From Chloroflexota bacterium (GTDB lineage Bacteria > Chloroflexota > Limnocylindria > Limnocylindrales > CSP1-4): 21,934 nucleotides of DNA. Of the stretch, positions 1 through 6,918 are shown piece by piece. Positions within the stretch are counted from its first letter, which is position 1, and each line of letters starts with the position of its first letter. Below the pieces are notes generated by a model. That model was not told the DNA's origin. It made no database searches and was given only the letters and a program-made list of their open reading frames with translations. The translations under genes and the position numbers were made by a program. The DNA lies in assembly GCA_021812735.1 (NCBI GenBank), contig JAKAMV010000053.1, forward strand, positions 1 through 21,934, in the 5' to 3' direction.

Positions 1-1
1 C

Positions 2-361
2 CACAACGACAGCACCGACGAGCTGGGGGCAATCGCCGGCTGGATCGCCCAGCGCCTCGGCCCGGAGACGCCGTGGCACGTCAGCCGCTTCCACCCGGCC
101 TTCAAGATGGCGGACGTGCCGCCGACGCCGCTCCCGACGCTCCGGCGGGCCGCGGAGATCGGCCGCGAGGCTGGGCTCGCCCACGTCTACGTGGGCAATG
201 CCCCCGAGCTGGCGGCCGAGGACACCTGGTGCGCCGGCTGCGGCACGCTGCTCGTGGAGCGCCACGGGTACCGCGCCCGGTCGCACCTCACGCCATCGGG
301 CGCCTGCCCGGCGTGCGGACGCCCGATGGCGGGCATCGGACTCGGGGAGGCTGTGCGATGA
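2..361 (+). CDS. amrS: AmmeMemoRadiSam system radical SAM enzyme, C-terminal part (5' end outside window)
   Basis: The reading frame is open from base 2 and ends at TGA 359-361, giving about 119 C-terminal residues. Visible features are the segment WHVSRFHPAFKM followed by a pair of CxxC motifs (WCAGCG and ACPACG) that resemble a small zinc ribbon; the AmrS family usually ends in this way. The radical SAM core with its CxxxCxxC cluster motif lies upstream of the window and cannot be checked. The stop overlaps the ATG of the next gene by 4 bases (ATGA), so the two are almost certainly co-translated. That neighbour is a Memo-family protein, which strongly supports the AmrS call. The biochemical reaction of this three-part family (AmrA/AmrB/AmrS) is not settled, so no substrate is proposed. 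Confidence 0.85.
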   Translation, partial: HNDSTDELGAIAGWIAQRLGPETPWHVSRFHPAFKMADVPPTPLPTLRRAAEIGREAGLAHVYVGNAPELAAEDTWCAGCGTLLVERHGYRARSHLTPSGACPACGRPMAGIGLGEAVR

Positions 362-1233
362 GTGGTGACGGTGGCGCGGTCCGCGAGCCGGCGGTGGCCG
401 GATCGTTCTATCCCGCCTCGGCCGATGGCCTCCTGCAGGTCGTCGACGGCCTGTTCGCCCAGGCCCTTGCCCCGGTGGCCGGGCCGGCCCGCCTGGGCGC
501 GCTGGTGCCTCACGCGGGGCTGGTCTACTCGGGCGTCGTGGCCGCATCCGGGTGGCGAGTCCTGCTCGACGGCGCGGGTTCCTCCCCCACCGTCGTGATC
601 CTGGGCACCAACCACAGCGCGTGGTTCGAGGGGGCGGCCGTCTACGAGGCCGGTGCCTGGCGCACCCCGGCGGGCGACGCACCCGTGGACGAGGATGTCG
701 CGGGCCGGATCCTCCAGCTGGGCGACCCGTTCGCCGCGAGCCGGGACGCCCACCGAGACGAGCACTCGATCGAGGTGCAGCTGCCGGTCCTGCTCGCCGT
801 GCGGCCGCACGCTCGCATCGTGCCCTGCTCCGTCTCGGCCGGCACCGGCCGCGCGGCGGTGGGCGCGGGCGAGCGGCTGGGAGCGCTGCTCGCGGCGCTC
901 CGGACCGAGGGACGCGACGTGCTCCTGGCGATCAGCACCGACATGGCGCACTACCCGCCGCACGAGGAGGCGGTCCGCGTCACCGAGCGGCTCGCACCGG
1001 CGATCACCGCGCTCGACCCCTCCGCGCTGGCCCGGCTCGAGGCGGCGGAGGCGGGGTCTGGCGCGCTCGGCATGGCGTGCGGGATGTGCGGCGTCCAGCC
1101 GACGGTGCTCGGCCTGGCCGCGCTCCGGGCGATGGGCGCCCGGGCGGGGACCGTCGTCGCCACGGCCACATCCGCCGACGCCGGCGGCGATCCCCATCGC
1201 ACCGTCGGCTACCTGGCGGTCTCCTTCGCCTGA
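358..1233 (+). CDS. amrB: AmmeMemoRadiSam system protein B (Memo family)
   Basis: This 291-residue protein has the usual Memo family length. It starts at the ATG overlapping the amrS stop; longer upstream starts in this frame would run through amrS in the wrong frame. Family landmarks in order are REPAVAGSFYP (residues 9-19), LVPHAGLVYSG (49-59), LGTNHS (82-87), DEHSIEVQLPVL, STDMAHYPP and CGMCGVQP. His52, His86 and the CGMCG cysteine correspond to the metal-site residues of human MEMO1, so the putative active-site pocket appears intact. The protein is soluble, with no signal peptide. The family is related to class III extradiol dioxygenases but its physiological reaction is uncertain. No AmrA (AMMECR1) gene follows: the next gene is on the other strand and converges, so AmrA must be upstream or elsewhere. 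Confidence 0.93.
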   Translation: MSGDGGAVREPAVAGSFYPASADGLLQVVDGLFAQALAPVAGPARLGALVPHAGLVYSGVVAASGWRVLLDGAGSSPTVVILGTNHSAWFEGAAVYEAGAWRTPAGDAPVDEDVAGRILQLGDPFAASRDAHRDEHSIEVQLPVLLAVRPHARIVPCSVSAGTGRAAVGAGERLGALLAALRTEGRDVLLAISTDMAHYPPHEEAVRVTERLAPAITALDPSALARLEAAEAGSGALGMACGMCGVQPTVLGLAALRAMGARAGTVVATATSADAGGDPHRTVGYLAVSFA

Positions 1234-1245
1234 GGCCGTCGCCTC
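1232..1245. terminator. Small hairpin between convergent amrB and GH18 genes
   Basis: A 5-bp stem GAGGC/GCCTC with loop CGTC begins inside the amrB stop codon and fills most of the 19-base gap to the convergent GH18 stop. There is no T-tract on either strand. It may help 3'-end formation for both transcripts, but a stem this short is common by chance at this GC content. Confidence 0.2.
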
Positions 1246-1252
1246 GCCGGGC

Positions 1253-2530
1253 TCAGGACGCGGGCACGCCGCCCGCAACGAAGCGCGCGAACAGGTCCTC
1301 GTAGGCCGGGAGCCCGCGCTCGTAGCCGATGGCCCAGAAGCCGGCGCCGGCGAGCCCGCGCGACTCGCCGAGCCCGAGCTTCACCGCCAACGTCGCCGGC
1401 GAGTCGACGTAGGCCGCCGTCCAGGTCACCGTGGACGGTGCGGACGTCGGCAGCATGCTCCCGGGCGGCGCGGCGGACAGGGCTGCGGTCGACGCCGTGT
1501 TCGGTGCCGCCAGGCTCCCGTCGGAGCCCACGAAGTACGCGTCCACCGCCTCGAGCCGGTCCGTCTGCGGCACGGCGGCTGGGTTGCCCAGCACGTCGAG
1601 GTGCTGGCGCAGGATCCACAGGCTGCCGCTGCCCGTCGCCGGTGCGCCGATGACGGGGCCGGCCACGGGCCACGCCATGCCGTACAGCGGCAGGCCGAGC
1701 AGCAGCTTCCCGGGCGGGATGCCGGCGCCCGCGTAGAGGTCCAGCGACCAGGTGAGCGACCGGCCGGCGTCCGCCCGGAGGATCGGCGCGACGGCGCCCG
1801 GCGACGAATCCGCCGTGCGGTAGTCGTAGCCCATCAGGAACACGCGATCGGCGCCCGCCGCGAGTGCCGCCGACGCCATCGTCGCCCCGTTCGGGCCTGC
1901 GGTGGTCGCCACCGACACCGTGCGGCCCGGGTGCGCCACCGTGAGCGCAGCGCGGAGCTGGCCGAGGAAAGCGCCGTAGGCCGGCACGAGGGCCACGTCG
2001 AGGTCCTCCACGTCCACGTCGACGCCATCCACGCCCAGGCTGTCGACCAGCGCCGCCAGCGAGCCGACGGTCGCCGCCTGGAGGGCGGGCCTGCCGAAGA
2101 ACGCCGAGTTCCTGGCGGCGCCGAAGCTCGTGTACACGAGCTCCACGCGCGTCCCGCGCCGGTGCGCCGCCGCGATCATCGCCGTGCCAACGGCCCCCGC
2201 GATCCGCTTGTAGCCGGTCTGGCTCCTGCTGATGGCGCCCGTCGAGGTGTTGGTGACGCTGTACAGCGCGACGGTGGAGAGCGGCGTCGCCGCCAGGTGC
2301 GCGGCGATCGTGTCGTCCATCTCCCAGTACGGCACATACCCGTAGAGCTCGTGGCCCGGCGGCGGCGCCGACGGGCTGGCGGCGCCTCCCCCGGATGGCG
2401 GGGCGCCGCTCGCCGCCGACGACGCAGGGCTGGCCGGCGGGGCGGGCGTGGACGGCGAGCCGCAGGAGGCGACGAGCGCGACCGCCAAGGCGGTCGCCGC
2501 CAGCTGCGCTCCGCCCGGCAGGTGCCTCAC
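1253..2530 (-). CDS. GH18-family glycoside hydrolase, predicted lipoprotein
   Basis: A 425-residue secreted protein. Residues 1-23 form a lipoprotein signal (hydrophobic stretch ending VASC, lipid-modified Cys23). A Pro/Ala/Ser/Gly linker follows (24-59), then a TIM-barrel domain beginning GYVPYWE (64-70). The GH18 catalytic motif DxxDxDxE is present as DGVDVDVE at 168-175, with Glu175 as the expected acid/base. FLMGYDY and GLPLYGMAW fit later barrel strands. The GYVPYWE opening resembles YaaH-type enzymes acting on peptidoglycan or chitin-like glycans, but the substrate cannot be fixed. It probably sits on the outer face of the cytoplasmic membrane. It starts at GTG 2530; there is no convincing Shine-Dalgarno but there is a promoter-like pair (2537-2565) whose geometry suggests a leaderless transcript. 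It converges with amrB. Confidence 0.88.
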   Translation of the reverse strand: MRHLPGGAQLAATALAVALVASCGSPSTPAPPASPASSAASGAPPSGGGAASPSAPPPGHELYGYVPYWEMDDTIAAHLAATPLSTVALYSVTNTSTGAISRSQTGYKRIAGAVGTAMIAAAHRRGTRVELVYTSFGAARNSAFFGRPALQAATVGSLAALVDSLGVDGVDVDVEDLDVALVPAYGAFLGQLRAALTVAHPGRTVSVATTAGPNGATMASAALAAGADRVFLMGYDYRTADSSPGAVAPILRADAGRSLTWSLDLYAGAGIPPGKLLLGLPLYGMAWPVAGPVIGAPATGSGSLWILRQHLDVLGNPAAVPQTDRLEAVDAYFVGSDGSLAAPNTASTAALSAAPPGSMLPTSAPSTVTWTAAYVDSPATLAVKLGLGESRGLAGAGFWAIGYERGLPAYEDLFARFVAGGVPAS

Positions 2531-2536
2531 CCCCAG

Positions 2537-2565
2537 AGGGTGCCCGGACGGCCGAGTTCGGTCAA
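2537..2565 (-). promoter_or_regulatory. Putative leaderless promoter of the GH18 gene
   Basis: Reading the minus strand: TTGACC (-35, bases 2560-2565), a 17-base spacer, CACCCT (weak -10 of NAnnnT type, 2537-2542), then 6 bases before the GTG start. The predicted start of transcription falls at the start codon. The same spacing occurs before the genes at 7846 and, with an 18-base spacer, 8082. The -35 match is good and the -10 match poor. Confidence 0.45.
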
Positions 2566-2653
2566 CCGCGCCGAGAACGCTGGAAGGTTGAGAAAACTTC
2601 GCCCCGATGCCCCTTGTGCCCGACCGCCGACGCGAGCAATGTCCTGGCCACCG

Positions 2654-2660
2654 AAGGAGG
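2654..2660 (+). promoter_or_regulatory. Strong ribosome binding site fixing the start of the 80-residue gene
   Basis: AAGGAGG is a full Shine-Dalgarno sequence located 7 bases before GTG 2668. It decides the start of this gene: the frame is open much further upstream, but that part lies over the divergent GH18 gene. Confidence 0.8.
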
Positions 2661-2667
2661 TGGTTCG

Positions 2668-2910
2668 GTGGCGACTACCGTGCTCGCGCGAAGCGGCCCG
2701 GTGGGGGCTGACGGGATCGGCGCGCTCGAGCGTCGGGCCTTGGCCCTCTGGCCGCGCCTCGACCGCGCAGCGCTCCGCCGCTGCCACAGCGATGCCCGTC
2801 GCATCGCCGCTCTGGTGGCCCGGCGCACCACGATGCCGCCCGAGGCAATCCTCAAGGTGCTGACCATGCCGACCGTCGCCGACGACGAGATCGGCACCTG
2901 GTTCGGCTGA
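2668..2910 (+). CDS. Small uncharacterised protein (80 aa)
   Basis: An 80-residue protein that I do not recognise as any named family. It starts at GTG 2668 behind a perfect Shine-Dalgarno. It appears all-helical and soluble: an Arg/Ala/Leu-rich middle (LERRALALWPRLDRAALRRC) with regular Trp/Leu spacing, a central RRIAALVARR segment, and a C-terminal half with MPPEAILKVLTMP ending in TWFG. The alternation of helix-like segments and conserved-looking aromatic residues resembles a small regulatory or adaptor protein more than a spurious ORF. No cysteine pair, signal peptide or membrane segment is present. It stands alone between the divergent GH18 gene and the convergent ECF operon. Real gene likely; function unknown. 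Confidence 0.75.
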   Translation: MATTVLARSGPVGADGIGALERRALALWPRLDRAALRRCHSDARRIAALVARRTTMPPEAILKVLTMPTVADDEIGTWFG

Positions 2911-2989
2911 GGCCTCGAGCGTCCCTGCTCTGGGGAGAACACGCCGCTCGCGTCCCGCCCAATGGGGCCGAGGCGCGGCGCCCGCCGGC

Positions 2990-3007
2990 ACGACCGGCTC
3001 CGGTCGT
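2990..3007. terminator. Hairpin between the 80-aa gene and the convergent ECF operon
   Basis: A perfect 7-bp stem ACGACCG/CGGTCGT with loop GCTC lies in the 105-base gap between two convergent genes. It is symmetrical, so it could serve both strands. Neither side has a run of T, so intrinsic termination would be weak; a Rho-dependent or blocking role is as likely. Confidence 0.35.
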
Positions 3008-3015
3008 CTGGCTGC

Positions 3016-3909
3016 TCAGGCGCGCGCGATCGCGACCAGCGTCGAGCCGATGAGCGACGCGAACAGCACGGCAGCGCCGCCCACGATCAGCAGCGCCGCC
3101 CAGGCGGGCACCGCCACCGGGGGCACGGTCGCAGCGCCCCAGACCGTCGATCCCGCAGCCACGCCCGCGACGCCCGCGACCGCCCCTGCCCACGCCAGCG
3201 CACGCTCGCCGCGCCCGAAGGCCGAAGTCCGGTACGACGTCCGCGGGACGCCCGCGCCGAAGCCACGCGCCTCCATCGCGATGGCGAGCCGGCCCATGCG
3301 CTCGAACGCGCCGACGAACACCGGCACCGCGGCCGGTACCACGGCCCGGAATCCCGACGCCTTCAGCCCGCGCGCCCGCTGCGCGTCGAGGACGACCTCG
3401 AGTTCGCGCGCGAGCAACGGCACGAGCTCGGCCGTGGTGGACAGCACCAGGGCCACGGCATGCGGCACGCGGAGGCGGCGCAACGCCCCGAACAGGTCGG
3501 CCGGGCGCGTCGTCACCAGGACCACGACGCCCGCCGAGGACATCGCCAGGAGCCGCGCCACGTAGCCGATGCCCCGAGCGAGACCCTCGGCGGTGATCGC
3601 GAGCGGCCCGAGCGTCGCCAACGGCGTGCAGCCGCCGGGGCATGACGCCGGGGCCGCCACCTGCAGCACGATGATCGACGCCATCAGCGGCCCGAGCACC
3701 CGCATCGCCCGCCACATCGGCCCACCCACCCCAGCCCAGACCGCAAGCGCGCAGGCGACCGCGGTGACGCCCAGCAGCGGCAGCGGGTGCAGCGCCGCCA
3801 GCGCGAACGCCAGGGTCGCTGCCAGCCAGATCAGCTTCGGCACCGCACTCAGGCGGTGCAGGCGTGAGGCGCCCGGGACGTAGGCGAAGGGCGCGGCGGC
3901 CAGCGTCAC
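3016..3909 (-). CDS. ecfT: ECF transporter transmembrane (T) component
   Basis: A 297-residue integral membrane protein. Hydrophobic segments lie around residues 24-60, 70-88, 117-134 and 236-292. The cytoplasmic coupling region between them carries both EcfT signature motifs, A-R-G at 179-181 (AQRARGLKASG) and A-R-G at 214-216 (AMEARGFGAG). In the family these sit in the two coupling helices that dock on the ATPases. The protein would link the substrate-binding S component to the ATPase. It starts at GTG 3909, whose last two bases are part of the ATPase TGA (GTGA overlap), so translation is probably coupled. It is the last gene of the three-gene ECF operon. The stretch around SCPGGCTP (89-95) is a cysteine-containing loop not typical of EcfT, perhaps external. 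Confidence 0.93.
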   Translation of the reverse strand: MTLAAAPFAYVPGASRLHRLSAVPKLIWLAATLAFALAALHPLPLLGVTAVACALAVWAGVGGPMWRAMRVLGPLMASIIVLQVAAPASCPGGCTPLATLGPLAITAEGLARGIGYVARLLAMSSAGVVVLVTTRPADLFGALRRLRVPHAVALVLSTTAELVPLLARELEVVLDAQRARGLKASGFRAVVPAAVPVFVGAFERMGRLAIAMEARGFGAGVPRTSYRTSAFGRGERALAWAGAVAGVAGVAAGSTVWGAATVPPVAVPAWAALLIVGGAAVLFASLIGSTLVAIARA

Positions 3910-5645
3910 CGGTCAGTCCCGCCCCGACCCGGTCGCGGGCGGCGCTCCAGCGCCCGGGCCGCCTCCTCGAGGGTGACCGGCGGCCACGGCTCCGGCCCGC
4001 GGCCGCCCGCCTGGAGGGCCACGCGCGTCACGCCCGGCGGCTCGAGCCCGGCTGCGGCCAGCAGCGGGGCATCTGAGAAGACCTCTCTGGTCGGCGCGTC
4101 GGCGACGATCCGCCCGCCGTCCATGACGACGAGCCGCCCGGCGATCCGCCCGAGGAACGACATGTCGTGGCTCGCCACGACGACCGCGCGCCCTGCCGCT
4201 GCGGCCGCGCGGATCTGCGACTCGACGATCGCCGCGAGCCGCAGGTCGGCGCCGGTCGTCGGCTCGTCGAGCACGAGGACCGCCGGCTCCATCGCGAGCA
4301 CCGCCCCGAGCGCCACCAGCTTGCGCTGCGCCCGCCCGAGGTGCAGCGGGTGCCGTGCGAGCACGCCGGTCAGCCCCAGCGCCTCGGAGATCGTCCGAAC
4401 CCGCTCCCCGGTCCACGCCTCCGGTCGCCCCAGTGCCCGGGGTCCGAGCGCCAGCTCCGCGGCCACAGTGCCGGCGAGCAGCTGGTGGCCGGGATCCTGG
4501 AACACCGAGCCGACGTGGGCCGCCAGCGCCTGCACCGGGTGGCTGGCCGTGTCGAGACCGTCCACGGTGACCCGGCCGGCGTCGGGTCGCAGGAGCCCGT
4601 TCACGAGTCGGCCCAGCGTGGACTTGCCGCTGCCGTTGGGGCCCACGATGCCCACGACCTCGCCCCGGCAGATCTCAAGGGACGCCCTCGAGACCGCTGG
4701 CCGGCCGGCTCGCGGATAGCTGAACGTGACGTCGTGGAGGCTGCTGACGGCCTCGCCCGGGCTCGAGGCGCTCCACGGCGGCGCAGTGGGGCCGGCCCGG
4801 GGCGCCACGAGCCGGGCGACGCCGGCGACCGAGGTGGGCACGGGTTCGCCCAACGCGAGCGCCTCGGCCAGACGCGCCGCGCCGGTGGAGCGCACGCCGT
4901 GGCGGGCGAGCATCGCCGGCCGGCCCAGGATGGCCGCAGGGACGCCGTCGGCCACCAGGCGGCCATCCGCAAGCACCACCACGCGCGTGGCGTCGGCAGC
5001 GATCGCCTCCACGTCCTGGTCGGCCACGATGACCGTCACGCCGTCGTCGCGGTTGAGCCGGCGCAGGATTCCGTAGACGGCCCGCCGGCCGGCAGGGTCG
5101 AGGTTTGCCGATGGCTCGTCGAGCACGAGGATCGACGGGCCCGTGACCAGCGCGCAGGCGATCGCGAGGCGCTGCAGCTCGCCGCCGGAGAGCGTTGATG
5201 GGGCGCGACCCTCGAATCCGGCCAGGCCCACCGACGCCAGCGCGGCGTGGATGCGGGCGTCCATGTCGTGGCCCGGCACGCCGAGATTCTCCAGGCCGAA
5301 CGCCACCTCGTCGGCCACTGACGCCTGCGTGGCGGCCAGCTCCGGCTCGTCGAACACCAGACCCACGTGTCGTGCCCAGTCGCGCACCGGCACCTCTCGG
5401 GGGTCCCGTCCCAGCACTGTCAGCGTCCCGGTCGCCTCGCCCCGCACGAGCTGCGGGACGACCCCGTCGAGGGCGGTCAGCAGCGTGGACACGCCGGCTC
5501 CGGTGGCGCCGAGGACCCCGACGTACTCGCCCGGGCGGACGGCGAGAGTGACATCCACGAGGGCGGCTCGCGCGGCTCCGGCATGCTGGAACCTGAGTCC
5601 CGCCACGGTGATGATGGGCTCGGCCGGCGCGGCCAAGCTGGTCAC
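3906..5645 (-). CDS. Fused double ATPase of ECF transporter (EcfA1-EcfA2 type)
   Basis: A 579-residue protein with two ABC ATPase domains (about 10-245 and 300-540). In NBD1 the Walker A is GATGAGVST (46-54) with Val52 where the catalytic Lys belongs; the Q-loop Gln is Asp99 and the switch His is Gln210 (ADQD). Its signature LSGGE (152-156) and Walker B (Asp176-Glu177) are intact. NBD2 is the reverse: Walker A GPNGSGKST (335-343), Q383, DE 460-461 and His493 are intact, but the signature is LGRAQ (436-440) in place of LSGGQ. In an ABC sandwich this leaves one consensus site and one degenerate site. It starts at GTG 5645, 14 bases after the S-component stop. The open frame continues upstream to 6473, but that part overlaps the S gene in another frame and is not real. 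Role: powers uptake with the adjacent T and S components. Confidence 0.92.
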   Translation of the reverse strand: MTSLAAPAEPIITVAGLRFQHAGAARAALVDVTLAVRPGEYVGVLGATGAGVSTLLTALDGVVPQLVRGEATGTLTVLGRDPREVPVRDWARHVGLVFDEPELAATQASVADEVAFGLENLGVPGHDMDARIHAALASVGLAGFEGRAPSTLSGGELQRLAIACALVTGPSILVLDEPSANLDPAGRRAVYGILRRLNRDDGVTVIVADQDVEAIAADATRVVVLADGRLVADGVPAAILGRPAMLARHGVRSTGAARLAEALALGEPVPTSVAGVARLVAPRAGPTAPPWSASSPGEAVSSLHDVTFSYPRAGRPAVSRASLEICRGEVVGIVGPNGSGKSTLGRLVNGLLRPDAGRVTVDGLDTASHPVQALAAHVGSVFQDPGHQLLAGTVAAELALGPRALGRPEAWTGERVRTISEALGLTGVLARHPLHLGRAQRKLVALGAVLAMEPAVLVLDEPTTGADLRLAAIVESQIRAAAAAGRAVVVASHDMSFLGRIAGRLVVMDGGRIVADAPTREVFSDAPLLAAAGLEPPGVTRVALQAGGRGPEPWPPVTLEEAARALERRPRPGRGGTDR

Positions 5646-5659
5646 ACCCGCGGCCGCCG

Positions 5660-6352
5660 TCAGCCGGCGCTCGCCCAGAAGTAGGCGACCACGCCCAGCG
5701 CCACGCCGATCGCGAGGCCCGCAGCCGCGGTGCCGAGCAGGCCAAACCTCGTCTCGGCCGGCAGCCGGACGTCCTCCAGGTACGCCTCGGGCAGGGCGCG
5801 GACCAGCGCCAGGCCGAGCGAGCCCGCGATGAGCTTGTCGGCGGAGTTGCTCACGAGGTTGGAGATGAACACCGACAGCCCCTGGTCGAGGCCCACCAGC
5901 TCGAACAGGAAGGTGATCGCGTCCGACGCGCTGCCGGTGGCGCCGCCGTACAGCCAGAGCACGATCGGAGAGGCGGCGATGGCGGAGGCCACCGCCACGA
6001 CGAGGCCGAGGCCGAAGAACGACCAGGCCGAGCGCCCCAGGCCGAACCGACGGATCCCATAGCCCCAGAGGAGTCCGACGACGACACTGACGACCGCGAA
6101 CGGCAGGGTGCCCGGGTCGAACGTCAGCGACGCGACCAAGTTGTACGTCGCGCCCGCCCCAGCGCCCCACCACGGCCCCAGGACGACCGCGGCGACGAAC
6201 GTGCCCACGGTGTCCAGGTACACGACCGGGATCGCCAGGGTCTTGGCGGCGAACCCGCCGAACACGTCGAGGGCGGCGCACAGCGCCACGATCATGACCG
6301 CCTGGGTGGCGCTGGTGTGCCGAGGCAGGCGGAGCGAGGTTGCCTGAGCCAA
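5660..6352 (-). CDS. ECF transporter substrate-binding (S) component, substrate unknown
   Basis: A 230-residue membrane protein with about six hydrophobic segments. Near the first pair is VVYLDTVGTFVAAVVLGPWWGA (with LDT at 46-48), then Asn71 in YNLV, a pattern seen in several uncharacterised ECF S families where LDTxGT and a following GPxxGA are conserved. ADKLIAG at 171-177 is another likely functional segment. First gene of a T/A/S operon, so a dedicated single-substrate importer is implied; the sequence does not show whether it carries a vitamin, a base or a peptide-derived compound. TTG 6352 is chosen as start because AGGAGAGG lies a few bases upstream. ATG 6295 is the alternative, but it would cut into the first hydrophobic segment and has no good ribosome site. 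Confidence 0.85.
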   Translation of the reverse strand: MAQATSLRLPRHTSATQAVMIVALCAALDVFGGFAAKTLAIPVVYLDTVGTFVAAVVLGPWWGAGAGATYNLVASLTFDPGTLPFAVVSVVVGLLWGYGIRRFGLGRSAWSFFGLGLVVAVASAIAASPIVLWLYGGATGSASDAITFLFELVGLDQGLSVFISNLVSNSADKLIAGSLGLALVRALPEAYLEDVRLPAETRFGLLGTAAAGLAIGVALGVVAYFWASAG

Positions 6353-6378
6353 TTCGGACCTCTCCTGGGGGCCTGGCT

Positions 6379-6394
6379 CCGGTCCCGGGACCGG
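6379..6394. promoter_or_regulatory. Perfect 16-bp palindrome upstream of ECF operon
   Basis: CCGGTCCCGGGACCGG is a perfect inverted repeat ending 26 bases before the TTG start of the S component and just upstream of its ribosome site. It could be an operator for a dimeric regulator or form a leader hairpin (6-bp stem, 4-base loop). A second inverted repeat, GTGCGG-CA-CCGCAC, lies at 6441-6454. High GC makes such palindromes more frequent by chance. Confidence 0.35.
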
Positions 6395-6799
6395 CCGCCG
6401 AGGCAACACGATACCGGCTCGCCGCAGGCGTCGTCGCCCAGTGCGGCACCGCACCGCTCTCCGCCCGGGGCACTCCCGATCGGGGGCTTGCGTGCAGGGA
6501 CGATAATCAAGGCATCCGAACCTCCTCCGTGCATGGGCGTTCCGGGAGGCAGCGGGAACATGGCGATGCGGTCGGCTCCAGGCCCTGGCTCGCGACGGCG
6601 CTCCACGCAGGTGCGCCGGCTGATGTCGAGCGAAGACGCATCGCGCGGTGCCTCGAATCCGGTCAGCCGCCCTCGCGCGGGCAACCTCTCGAGCGACACA
6701 CGAGCCGGCAGGTAGGGCGGTCCGGGGCATGGACCTCGAACCGCCACCCTGACTGAGGGGCCGCGCCGTTGTGGCCCGGTCCCCCATTCGGCAACATCG

Positions 6800-6837
6800 C
6801 GGGCCGCCGTCCACGGACATGGCGGCCCGTTGTTTAT
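6800..6837 (+). terminator. Terminator-like hairpin with T-rich tail, 5' of the methyltransferase
   Basis: The stem CGGGCCGCC (6800-6808) pairs perfectly with GGCGGCCCG (6821-6829). The 12-base loop itself contains GTC/GAC, and TTGTTTAT follows. This is the best intrinsic-terminator shape in the window on the plus strand. No plus-strand gene ends before it. It therefore either ends an unrecognised non-coding transcript or acts as an attenuator in the methyltransferase leader, whose ATG is 80 bases downstream. Confidence 0.5.
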
Positions 6838-6918
6838 GCTCCCGGCGGGCCCGCCCGGCGCCGCCCGTGACCGGACCGGAGGGGCACCGTTCCATCACCG
6901 TCCGACACAGGAGCACTG

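Larger units (their letters stand above)
6353..6918. other. 566-base divergent intergenic region without a convincing gene
   Basis: This separates the minus-strand ECF operon from the plus-strand methyltransferase. Several frames are open on both strands, but their translations are Arg/Pro/Ser-rich with no domain, ribosome site or continuity, so I call no gene. It contains the palindrome at 6379-6394, an inverted repeat at 6441-6454, and on the plus strand a series of hairpins (GGTCC/GGACC at 6719-6735, GGGCC/GGCCC at 6758-6777, and the 9-bp terminator-like stem at 6800-6829). I compared it by eye with the TPP, cobalamin, FMN, SAM-I, SAM-IV, SAH and ZTP riboswitch cores and with tRNA, SRP and RNase P signatures, and found no match. 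Confidence 0.6.

Noticed and set aside
653..2863. A 736-codon plus-strand open frame running through amrB and the GH18 gene
   Set aside because: Arg/Ala-rich translation without motifs, crossing two real genes and the GH18 promoter.
5646..6473. N-terminal extension of the ECF ATPase into the S component (possible S-A fusion)
   Set aside because: The extension reads the S gene in a wrong frame; the S protein itself is clear in its own frame and ends 14 bases before GTG 5645.
6505..6519. Minus-strand two-codon ORF (ATG-CCT-TGA) behind GGAGGAGG
   Set aside because: A good ribosome site but only Met-Pro-stop. It could be a minimal uORF, but chance in GC-rich DNA is as likely and nothing else supports it.
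6645..6665. tRNA T-loop-like CTCGAATCC
   Set aside because: The flanking bases do not form a 5-bp T-stem and no acceptor, D or anticodon arm is present.
6656..6740. SAM-type riboswitch (SAM-I or SAM-IV) before the methyltransferase
   Set aside because: GGTCA and GGGCAACC segments recall the core, but the junction order and paired helices of either class cannot be built; a covariance model search would be needed.
6317..6756. Plus- and minus-strand ORFs of 130-150 codons in the divergent gap
   Set aside because: No ribosome site and no domain; composition is Arg/Pro/Ser-rich, and overlapping frames are open in several phases at once.
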